Assembly: GCF_030936135.1 (NCBI RefSeq)
Contig: NC_082603.1
Span: 26,688,880 to 26,752,879 of the forward strand
DNA from: Gavia stellata
Taxonomy: Eukaryota > Chordata > Aves > Gaviiformes > Gaviidae
Direction: 5' to 3'
DNA length: 64,000 nucleotides
Both the position numbers and the translations under genes were made by a program. The notes under the pieces were generated by a model. The model had not been told where the DNA came from. It ran no database searches and saw nothing but the letters and a program-made list of their open reading frames with translations. Numbering within the stretch: position 1 is the first letter of the stretch; each line of letters opens with the position of its first letter. This document shows, one piece after another, positions 12,601 through 20,600 of this stretch.

Positions 12601-13343
12601 AAACACCTGTTTTAGTCACTTTTTCAAGTCAGCATTCCATCCACTTAAGCTTTGAAGACTTCTGAAATAAAGCCTTGGCTTAACTCAAATAATGTAGTGC
12701 AAAATTTGCAATCAAGACTTCAAAGAGGCCTGAAGAAATTAGTATGTAATTATGTGAACTTATTTACACAAGCAGGATTACATTTTTTAAGAGTTGCCTA
12801 AACTAAATATATTAATTAAAATACAAAACATTTGACAGTCCACATCATTTGGCAAATATCTCAATACTTTTTAACAAATAAAAAAGAACTTCCTTTGGAG
12901 GTATTTGAAGCGTCAAACTTTGCCAAGGTGCTTTCTTTGCATTTCCTCAAGTTCCCATGAAAGAACCTTCTCTACTTTAAGGCGGCCCTCTAAGCAACTC
13001 ACCTACCTCTCCTGTTTCCAGCGACAGTTAATTGATTCTCATTGAAAGCTAAACGCCCACCAAAATAAGCCCTAACTTCGGCTTATAAAAGGGGAAACTT
13101 TTTTAAAGCCCCCCTGTTTTCACTACTTTTTGGCAAGCACGGATCAGAAACCCATCCCCATAGGTCTTTATAACCAGAGCCGCACTCGCAGAGCGGCATC
13201 GGGCCCAGCGTGCGCCCCGAAGGGCTGGGGGCGACGAACCGCCTTCCCCCTCTCCCGAGGAAAGGTAGGGCGGACCCTCCCAGAGCAGTTACCCCGACGC
13301 GGAGCAGGTACCTCAGATCCGGGCCGGGCAGAACAGGGTCCAT
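440..13343 (-). CDS. STIL: STIL centriolar assembly protein, 5' two thirds (12 coding exons, 3' part off the window)
   Basis: STIL (SCL/TAL1-interrupting locus) is the pericentriolar scaffold that PLK4 phosphorylates so that it recruits SAS6 to start procentriole assembly; it also binds CPAP/CENPJ. Coding exons, in transcript order: 13312-13343, 12078-12185, 10291-10406, 9990-10177, 8744-8991, 7996-8079, 7775-7861, 5978-6125, 4684-4793, 3732-3846, 1908-2969, 440-605. All phases join without a break (2464 nt, 821 codons plus 1 nt). The translation tracks human STIL throughout, for example [31 protein letters not shown] and [10 protein letters not shown]. The CPAP-binding proline motif is at about residues 399-408 and the PLK4/oligomerisation coiled coil at about 745-777, across the last two exons. 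The C-terminal STAN domain lies beyond the left edge. One intron has a GC donor. CMPK1 diverges from the same CpG island. Confidence 0.95.
606..1907 (-). other. STIL: STIL intron 11
   Basis: About 1.3 kb of AT-rich intron, with a short A tract near 1240 and the SINE-like remnant at 681-770. Nothing else recognised. Confidence 0.8.
681..770 (+). repeat. MIR/tRNA-derived SINE-like remnant in STIL intron 11
   Basis: GGATTCAAATCC at 699-710 resembles a pol III B box. The flanking text (CCAGGCTGCATTACCACAGA onward) follows the order of the MIR consensus after its B box. It is old and diverged. Confidence 0.4.
1908..2969 (-). CDS. STIL: STIL coding exon 11 (large, 354 codons)
   Basis: Acceptor CCTTCAG, donor GTTTGT. 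It opens [19 protein letters not shown], as in human STIL. The middle is Ser/Pro/Cys-rich, low in complexity and much less conserved. It ends [21 protein letters not shown], the first part of the coiled coil. The open frame continues past 1908 but that extension is intron. Confidence 0.95.
3732..3846 (-). CDS. STIL: STIL coding exon 10, CPAP-binding proline motif
   Basis: Acceptor GGGTTTAG, donor GTAACT. It encodes the acidic [20 protein letters not shown] stretch (about residues 387-406). In the STIL/Ana2 family the PRPIPSP segment docks on the TCP/G-box domain of CPAP/CENPJ. The motif is intact here. Confidence 0.95.
4684..4793 (-). CDS. STIL: STIL coding exon 9
   Basis: Acceptor TTCCAG, donor GTAAAT. 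It encodes [20 protein letters not shown], then [16 protein letters not shown] and 2 nt of a Ser codon. It matches human [15 protein letters not shown]. Confidence 0.95.
4794..5977 (-). other. STIL: STIL intron 8
   Basis: AT-rich intron between coding exons 8 and 9; nothing recognised. The open frame at 5508-5726 has no STIL similarity. Confidence 0.8.
5978..6125 (-). CDS. STIL: STIL coding exon 8
   Basis: Acceptor CTATTTTAG, donor GTAAGT. It encodes [20 protein letters not shown], then [10 protein letters not shown] and TVHLFK, closely matching human STIL. It ends in phase 0. Confidence 0.96.
6126..7774 (-). other. STIL: STIL intron 7 (GC-AG)
   Basis: About 1.65 kb bounded by a GC donor (7774-7773) and an AG acceptor (6127-6126). 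AT-rich, with T tracts near 6440 and 6720 and an A tract near 7272. No coding similarity. Confidence 0.85.
7775..7861 (-). CDS. STIL: STIL coding exon 7, followed by a GC donor
   Basis: Acceptor TTTGTAG. It encodes [20 protein letters not shown], then LFSSSIQE and a split Arg, matching human [21 protein letters not shown]. The 3' junction reads AAAG|GCAAGT, so the intron starts with GC instead of GT. No GT nearby keeps the phase, and the rest of the donor matches U1 well, which is typical of GC-AG introns. Confidence 0.93.
7996..8079 (-). CDS. STIL: STIL coding exon 6
   Basis: Acceptor TTTCAG, donor GTAAGT. It encodes [20 protein letters not shown] followed by YALPLVG, matching the human [20 protein letters not shown]. 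Confidence 0.96.
8744..8991 (-). CDS. STIL: STIL coding exon 5
   Basis: Acceptor TACTTCTAG, donor GTGAGT. It opens [18 protein letters not shown] and contains [20 protein letters not shown] and VQGTYKCG, a highly conserved STIL block. It ends with 2 nt of a Gly codon. Confidence 0.96.
9990..10177 (-). CDS. STIL: STIL coding exon 4
   Basis: Acceptor TTTTAAAG, donor GTAGGC. It encodes [14 protein letters not shown], then [13 protein letters not shown], and ends ISLAFK in phase 0. It matches the human [11 protein letters not shown] and [15 protein letters not shown] blocks. Confidence 0.95.
10291..10406 (-). CDS. STIL: STIL coding exon 3
   Basis: Acceptor TTTCTAG, donor GTAACT. It encodes [20 protein letters not shown] followed by [10 protein letters not shown], matching the conserved STIL N-terminal region. 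Confidence 0.95.
10407..12077 (-). other. STIL: STIL intron 2
   Basis: About 1.67 kb, AT-rich. It holds the 40-bp tandem duplication. The open frame at 11619-11987 on the minus strand has no recognisable similarity and is probably chance. Confidence 0.8.
10751..10830 (+). repeat. Two-copy 40-bp tandem duplication in STIL intron 2
   Basis: Copies at 10751-10790 and 10791-10830 are adjacent and differ at about 5 of 40 positions. Shared cores include CTATGGAGAATAA and AAGGAGAGAG, each copy ending AGCTTTT. Confidence 0.85.
12078..12185 (-). CDS. STIL: STIL coding exon 2
   Basis: Acceptor CCCAG and donor GTATCA on the minus strand. It encodes [20 protein letters not shown] and ends in SHITYYR, matching the human RMVPFHFPPSKCALW and LSYYR segments. 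It starts with 1 nt and ends with 2 nt of split codons. Confidence 0.93.
12186..13311 (-). other. STIL: STIL intron 1
   Basis: About 1.1 kb running from the CpG island into AT-rich sequence. A 43-codon minus-strand open frame starting near 12434 and ending before 12300 has no family I recognise. Confidence 0.7.
13312..13343 (-). CDS. STIL: STIL coding exon 1 (start codon)
   Basis: The ATG is at 13343-13341 on the minus strand and opens [10 protein letters not shown], then a split Arg codon at a GTACCT donor (13311-13310). The phase (2 nt) fits the next exon exactly. The Met-acidic-Pro opening resembles the start of human STIL (MEPI...). It lies in the CpG island. The assignment rests on phase, donor and position, since this short segment is poorly conserved. 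Confidence 0.72.
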
Positions 13344-13658
13344 GCAGGGCGCCCGCAGCTCTGCCTCCTCCCCTCCCCGCCGTGGGGCGCCGGCGTGGGG
13401 CAGCGCCCAGGCGCGGGGCTTGCCCGCGACAGCCCCTCCCTCAGCCGGGCGCCAGAGGGGGTCTGCCAGCGTCCTCTGAGGGAGAAGGGGAGCGGCCAGT
13501 GACACCCCCTCACCAAGGCCTAACTACCGCCGCACTCCCTGCAGGGAGGCACCAGGAACCGCCTCGCCTCCCGCCGCTACAAGACCCCTCCCGCCCCGCT
13601 CCAGCGCCTTCCTCAGCCCACGACCTACCCTTCGTCCCCCGACACCACCGGGCGCCAG

Positions 13659-13749
13659 CCAATCAGAAAGCACAGCTGGCCGTGCTCCCACCCCCACTGC
13701 CTGCTTCGACCCAATCGGCGCGCGGTGGGGAACAGTTCGCTCGACCAAT
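13659..13749 (+). promoter_or_regulatory. Three CCAAT (NF-Y) boxes
   Basis: CCAAT occurs at 13659-13663 (GCCAGCCAATCAG), 13711-13715 (GACCCAATCGG) and 13745-13749 (CGACCAATCAAAG), all in the same orientation, 52 and 34 bp apart. Closely spaced NF-Y sites are typical of cell-cycle promoters. Confidence 0.75.
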
Positions 13750-13794
13750 CAAAGCGCATACCGGGGAACCAACCGCCAGCGCGCGCGCAGGGGA

Positions 13795-13800
13795 TTTAAA
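13795..13800. promoter_or_regulatory. CHR-like TTTAAA element
   Basis: TTTAAA lies 46 bp after the last CCAAT box and just after a GCGCGCGCAGGGG stretch that could act as a CDE. CDE/CHR elements recruit DREAM/B-MYB-MuvB at G2/M genes. The core is palindromic, so orientation is undefined. Confidence 0.4.
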
Positions 13801-13843
13801 AACACCAGCGGGCTAATAAACGGTCAGCGGGAGGGCGGGGAGC

Positions 13844-13854
13844 GCGCAGGCGCA
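13844..13854 (+). promoter_or_regulatory. NRF1-like site
   Basis: GCGCAGGCGCA matches the common NRF1 half-site pair in CpG-island promoters. It follows a GC box (GGGCGGGG, about 13833). Confidence 0.5.
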
Positions 13855-13869
13855 GTGCGGTGCGGCGGG

Positions 13870-13883
13870 GTTGCCATGGCAGC
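13870..13883 (+). promoter_or_regulatory. RFX X-box-like palindrome
   Basis: GTTGCCATGGCAGC fits the RFX X-box (GTTNCC, 1-3 nt, GGYAAC) with one mismatch in the right arm. It is about 530 bp upstream of the STIL start codon. Confidence 0.5.
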
Positions 13884-14597
13884 GCGGGGCGCCTCCGCGT
13901 CCGGGCGCCCGCCATCGCCGGGCCGGGCCGGAAAGGACCGTGGCGGCTGAGGTGGGTTTCAAAATAAACCGACACAACCGTCCCGCCTGCCCGGTCCTGC
14001 TGGAGCGTCGCTCCGGCCTTGGCTTATCCTAGCCGGGTGTCCCGGGGCGTGAGCCACCCACAGCGCCCGCGGCTCCGTTAGGGCCTGCAGGGCTCGGTGG
14101 CTGGTAGGGGTGCGGCATGTCCCTCACTGAGGTGTCCCCCGCAGCAGCGCTACAGCTCAGCCGCTTCGCCCCGATCCCAGCGGTCACACGCTGCTCAGGG
14201 CGAGTGTTCACCGGAGGACGGACGGTGCATTGCACGTCGCGCACCGGGGCGGGAGGAGAGCGCATTGCAGGCTGCACAGCGGCGGGCGGGACGGCGGACC
14301 GGAGGGCAGCCGCATTGCGCGGTGCGCGCCGGATAGGAGAGCCGCAGCTCCGGGCCCTGCGCGCACGTGCCCGCCCCGCCCCGCCCCTCCCGGTCGGCGC
14401 GCGCCGCCGGGGACCCGGAAGCACTTTCCCTCGGCGGGGACAGCTCAGCAGCGGGTGCGCGGCGGTGGCTCTGCCTCAGCCCCATCCCCAGCCCTGGCCT
14501 CGGTGACCGCCGCTCTCCGCCCGCTCCACGGCCGCCCCCTGGCCGCCGTCTCGCCGCCGCTGTCCTGCTGCTGCTTCGCCGCCGCCTCCTTCTCCTC

Positions 14598-14672
14598 ATG
14601 AAGCCCGTCGTCGTCTTCGTCCTCGGCGGGCCCGGGGCGGGCAAGGGGACGCAGTGCGCTCGCATCGTGGAG
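14598..14672 (+). CDS. CMPK1: CMPK1 coding exon 1
   Basis: Encodes [20 protein letters not shown] then ARIVE (25 codons) with the P-loop. Donor GTGAGG. Phase 0. Confidence 0.98.
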
Positions 14673-17600
14673 GTGAGGGCAGTGGACCCGCTGCTGGGGG
14701 GGGCGGTGGTACGGGGCGTCCCGGCGTGCCGCGGGGCTCCGGCTGCAGGGGGGCGCCGCGGGGCACGCTGGGAGTCATAGGCCCCCCCCTCCCCGGTGGG
14801 GTCCGTGCTTCTCCTTGGGGTGCTCGCTCGGGGGAGCATGTCCCCCTTCGCCCGCCGGCGGGCCCCGCATCTCCTCTGCGGTCTGGGCTCTTGTCTAGCC
14901 TCGATGTACCCTACGCCCCTTGGAAGCGATAAAATAAAAATAACTGACCCACAGCTCCGCATTAGCCGGTGAAGTGGTGGGGGCAGCCCCCACGCCAGCC
15001 CCTCCGCTCCCCTTCCAGCCCTTCTCAGGCGGCCTAGCCAGGGTCCGGCCTTTTTCCTTATGCCTTTTCTTCCCTCAGCCCCCCAGGATCCTACTCCACC
15101 GGTGGTTCTGCCTGTGCTGGCACCCACCCTGGGCGGTGGGACACCCGCCTGGGGCTTGGAGGCCGCCCTAGCGCGGCGTTAAGGGCAGCGGTTCAGGCGG
15201 AGGGGCAGGACGGAGGCCCTGGAGAAGTTCCTGGGTGGTGGTGTGTTGTCAGGCCGGTCTTGCAGCCTGGCCTGCGTGGGTGGCTCTGTACACATCTGCG
15301 TGGCCACGTAGGTGACTGCGTGGCTGCCACCTGCGCACTTCAGGCTGCTGGTTTTGTGGCCAGGGAGTGGAGGTGAGGTGGTTTACAGTGGTTGGGAATA
15401 TGTTGACTTCAAATGTGTGGGACCAAGGTCTATATCTTCTCAAGCCTATCCCATAAATGTAAGAGGTGGTACAGTAGATATTGCAGAGTGTTACCTTGCT
15501 GACCCAGTGCCATCTCTATAAGTTGTGAAAGTAAAATGTTAAAAATAGAACTAAAATTTTGTTCTATGACAGAATACGATAGAGGTGAAAGGATGTCCTG
15601 GCCCCATAGATAGTTAATCTTCTTGTCTCTTTTCAAAGAGCCTAAAACTGACAGTCTAGGTTGAGAAAACTTTTTGCTAGATTTTTCACATTTTTGGGTT
15701 TCCAAATACATTTTTACAGCCATTTGAGGTAGAACAAGTATCTAGGAAAGAACGGTGAATGCTACATGATGTAGTACTGTCCTTTTAAAAACAAAAAAAC
15801 CCAGGGATAATTGCATTGTATTCAGGTAGATAATTACAGAAGTAGGTAAGGCTGAATGCTTCCAAACGTGTGTACGTTGGATTTGAAACAGCTTTTTCTT
15901 TCTTTTTTTTTTTTTCCGAGCAGTTGTATGTATTTTTTACATTGAAAGCCATGTAGGTTCAAAGTTTGTCCATACCCACACTGAAAGAAATGACTAAGAA
16001 CTGTAGCAATGTCCATGTTTCTGAAACTATTGGTGGAAAAAAAAACCCGCAACTCCTGGCACAGGCATGTTTTGCGAGTTGCCTATTCTGGTGATGCCCT
16101 GGCAGTGCTGTTACAGTTTATCCATGCTGCCATTATATCCCAGTCCTCAGTGTTGTATAATGAAGTTATGCAAATTTGGTCCAGACTGAAAAATGCCGTT
16201 ATGACTTTAGTTCTGAAGGATTTGAACCTCAAATTACAGACTCTCATTCAAACCAGCTTATTCATTAAATTAAATTGTGGGATGAAAGGTTCATAGTGCT
16301 CATAAAGCCTTTCTGGTAAGGTCAAATTCTGCCCCTGGCACATAGCAAACAAATGAGCTTAAACTGTAGGGGAATCTTGTAGGCTGTCATTAACGGTTTT
16401 CACCAAACCATTAATGTAGCCTCAGGGCTGAAGTACCTTGTGTGGCTGCTGGCCTGTGTTTAAAAGTATAAATGCCTTTGGTTTGATAGGCTAATATAAT
16501 TGGATAGAGACCACTTTATTAGGAGGAGTTCAAATTGCTACTCAAGTTGTATTTGCAGCTAAAAATGAAAGAAGAAAGTTAACTTTGCTTGTACTATATT
16601 TATTTTCTTTTCTAAGCCTGGAAAGGGAAGTCCAAATACTAATAAATATAAATTTGCTTTAATTGTGCTAATCCTGTTGACTGCATGGAAAGAAGTTACT
16701 TGAAGTCAGTGGGCTGACAGTAGAAAGCACTCGGACCCGCTCACTGTAGTGGACGGCCTTCCTGCTCGCTCGGACACTTCTGCAGGAGCTGCTGGCTAAA
16801 CTTTGAGGGAGAGAGGGTCTGAGGTAGTTGAAGGGAGAGTTGGACTGATGCACGCCTGCTGGAAAATTTCAGTAAAAGGGGACATGAACAGGGAAGTGCA
16901 GATGAAACACAGCAGAGGTACTGGAGAGCAGCGCCTTTCTTAAGCACACATCCTTGGCCTGGCCCCTGGCAGACGCCCAGAGAGCCCTGGTACAGGCTGT
17001 TGAATAGCCTGTATGCAGTCAATGCTGCCTTTAGGTTGAAGGTGTATTTTTGTTCAGATTTTAAACCCTGCTGGCAGCTTGCCACAGAGGAAAAGGGCTG
17101 TAGCTGAGTAATAATAAACCTCATTCATTCTTGTTGTAAATGGACTGAATAATATTAGTTTACGTGTGGAATGAATCTGACCCAGTATCTTGCTGTAAAT
17201 CTGAAGTTTGTGCTGAACAGAAAGTCAGTATGAGCTATAAATATTTCTCAGTTGCTATTCATGCTAGAGATTTGGGACAGAGCACATCACATTTGGAAGA
17301 AGTCTCACTTTGCTGAGGTGAGATCTTGTATGATTTTAGCATTAGATGATTTTTCTTAACAAACCAAGGGTAGCTGTGTTTTGTAGAGTAAAGGGGGTAT
17401 TACGTACTACCTGGGAACGATTTCTCAAAGAAGTGTTGCAATTGTTTTGCTGACTATGCTTTACATTCCCAGAAAAGGGAGGTGGCTATCACATGTTGTA
17501 GGTGAAATATGTATTTGTTAAGTACTAGCCTAAATCATAACTGCTCAATATGTGTGTGCTGGAGTCCCCCATTCTGGAGAAGGCATGTATTCATGCCAAA

Positions 17601-20600
17601 TTTGGACCAAAATGGAGAAATTATTTGAGGGAAGAAGATGCAGTAACAAGCGGAAATGGGTATTGACACAGTGTACGAAAGGGAACAGCAGGTAAGCGAT
17701 TAGGTTTCTTTATCTTCACAGATAAGGTTGGAGGAAACAGCTGAACCAGGCTGGTTTTCTCCGATATGGAGGGAAGACTCGTGTACGTTCCACGAACTCA
17801 CAGAATTGTCACTGAAATGTAAAAGTGGCAGAACTGCTGCTCTGGACCAGTTCCTCCTATTTAGGAAGGGATGAAGCAGAATTCCCTCTTAAGTTCTTAT
17901 CCTCTCCCTTCCAGCTCTGCAGATTAACCCCTGAAACCTTCCACAGCTCTGTTAGGTGGAGCTTGCCATCATCTGGGACTGTTGTGTAGCTGTCGTATGA
18001 GGCAGAATATTTGAAGCAGGTAGTTGAATGATGTCATTTGGATGCAGGTTCTTGCAATAACCTTCATGCTTTCCACAGTGTTTGTATCTCTGTGACTGTG
18101 AGATTGTTATGTGTGCGTAGGACGAAATGAATGTGTTTTATTGCTGACTTCTGAACTTTGCTTATAAAATGGTTATGGTAAAGTCAAGGAAGAAAATGCG
18201 TTCTTAAAATCTGCACAAAATATGCTTTCATGTACTTAAATTTTAAATCCTTACAACCATTGCCTGAAATGCAAAGCTTTTTGGTTGGTGGGAAGAAGAA
18301 TTATAACTAAATAATTTGTCTTTATTCCAAGCAAGATTAGAGTTGTATTTTGTTTGTTTGTTTTGGCAAGGTGATTCTGTAGGGATTTGGGCTATGCAAG
18401 ACATCCCTCTCTGTGTACCTAAGATATAATTCACCTCCACCACAACCCTATCCTGTATGTTTGTGGTTAAGTCTAAAATTAATTCCACAAGGTGGGATGC
18501 TGAGCCTTCTCCTTTTATAAGAGCACAAGTTAATATCCAAATGGAAAAAGCTGTTAAGTTGCTTTGGGATATATGATAAAGAGATTTCCTAGGGTGAAGA
18601 AAACAATGCAATGAACTCATTGTATCAGAAACACTCCTCTGAAAGTAGCAGTGGATTTAAGTTTTGCTGTCATGTGTTAATTGTCTTCTGGAAGTCCTCC
18701 GACTTCCAGTCTGCGTTAACTTCCTTGAAATAAAAACGTTTTTAAAGTTGTTTGCTTTAAACTCAACTTCTGAAATCTCTTTCAAGAGTGCCAAGTATTA
18801 GTATTCTACTTAGCCTTAAGTTCTCATAGTTGTTTTTTTGAATATAAGTTTATATTTCTGAACTTTGGAGCTTTTTTTAAAACATGGTGAGTGATTGTTT
18901 AAATCTACCCCCTGAAGATTCATCCCTTTATGCTTCCATTTTGCAGAACACTGGGCATTGAATTTTGGACTTTCCCAAACATACTGGGTGCCTTTTATTG
19001 AGCTCAGCGTTCCTGAAGCACTGGGGTGCTCTGTTTGCCTGCCCCTTCCCTGGGGGCACTGTCAGTGGGATCTCATTTGTGTGTTTTGTTTTGTTAATGT
19101 GGTTTTTTTGTTTGTTTTTCCTCCCCCAGAGGCAAGAACATATTTCAAAGTAAGAAAATGTCGTCTTTTTTTTTTTCCATTGGAATAAGCAGACAGAAGG
19201 TCTATTACTGCATTATAGTTTATACCCCAAAGTTTTAATTCCGTGTACTAATTGCTAATAGGACAGACAAAAAGCTTTTTAGGTTAAAAAAAATAAATAC
19301 GAAGGCTGCACGCTTTACAGGGTTCTGGTTTTTTTTTTTTAACTATTTCTTGAATGGTGTACAGAGCAAATTTCAGTTGTTTATTAAGGTTGCCCAAGAT
19401 AGGACAGGTCAGAACTAGGGCAATAAAAGTTTGTATTTTATTTGTTTAGATCTTGAGGCCTGTGACTTTCATTTTCAGAGTAACAATGATAAGCCAAGAT
19501 AGGAGTCAAGGTCAAAGTAGTAATTTGTGTTTCTCTTGCTTTATCTTGGCTTCTGCTCACTTAAGGAAGTCTCAAGCTGTGTGTTTAGTGGAGAGATGTG
19601 TTGCTGGACCACACAAGGCTGAATCAGAAATAAACCTTCTGCCCCTCAAAAGCTGGCTGTGTAAGGAGTCCCAGCAGCAGCTGCTGCACACCGCTGCTCC
19701 TTTCTTGCTGCTTTGAGAAGATTGCTAGGGCAGACTCCACCTTATTGAAGTGTGACACAGATATGACTCATGTATTTCCAGTTGTATTCATCTATTTATT
19801 GTATTTACTGAAAACAAAGCATGTTCTGTCTGGAGAGTGTAAATTGCAAATCCTGGCTGACAGAAGGCCGCCAAAAGTGGCTATAGGACAGGGGAGAGAA
19901 GGGCATCCCAGGGAGACTGCAGTCTCGGGTTGTAATTCGGAGATGTGGAGCATGCAGCTTGCATGTCCCAGTTTGTCCTGCTGAATGGGGACTGATTTAC
20001 CAGGCCACTGTGAGACAAACAAGCGAGCAATGTTTTGCTCTGCTTTATGCAGTACTGCTAAGTGCTGTTCTGAGTAACACCTCTATGGTGGGACTGATGG
20101 AAACTTGAGCTGGCCTTTCCATGTCACTGTGATTTCTTTTTTTGTGAAAGCAAAGGAGGACGATGTCTACAGTGGTGCTGAAGACAGCTGATTTTTATCT
20201 TTTTCATTCACAGTTAGTTTTTGTAAGAGATTTGGATTATGGGTCTCCAAATATAAAAATAGTTCTAAAAATAATGAGAACTTGTGTAATAGCAACTTAC
20301 TGATTTAATCTTTTTTCTTCTTACAGAACAGCACACCAGTCCGCTAGCATAGCAAAAAACATTATCTCTGAAATAAGTTTCAGAATAGTTAATTCTATAT
20401 TTTGTTTTTTCTTCTCTGTAATCTAAAAATCTGTCTGGATTTTAGGTGCTTGGCATCCAAGTATTTGGAAAATTAGTTTCTATTTCAAGTCTTCCTTCCA
20501 GTCTGATGTTATGAATCCAGCATCTATGCATCCTTCAAGAACTGGAGAAACTGCTTTTTCATTGTTTGGCAGCCACAGTCCTGCTCCGTTTCTGATTTTG

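Larger units (their letters stand above)
13350..15250. promoter_or_regulatory. CpG island, head-to-head STIL/CMPK1 promoter region
   Basis: By eye the stretch is very GC- and CpG-rich and separates the STIL start codon (13343, minus) from the CMPK1 start codon (14598, plus) by about 1.25 kb. It contains CCAAT boxes, GC boxes, NRF1-like and X-box-like sites and one CACGTG E-box (14364-14369). Exact transcription starts cannot be read from sequence. Confidence 0.85.

Noticed and set aside
13130-13816. 228-codon plus-strand open frame
   Set aside because: Pro/Arg/Ala-rich translation of a CpG island, antisense to STIL exon 1, with no domain.
14195-15127. 310-codon minus-strand open frame
   Set aside because: Low-complexity CpG-island frame antisense to CMPK1 exon 1; no recognisable family.
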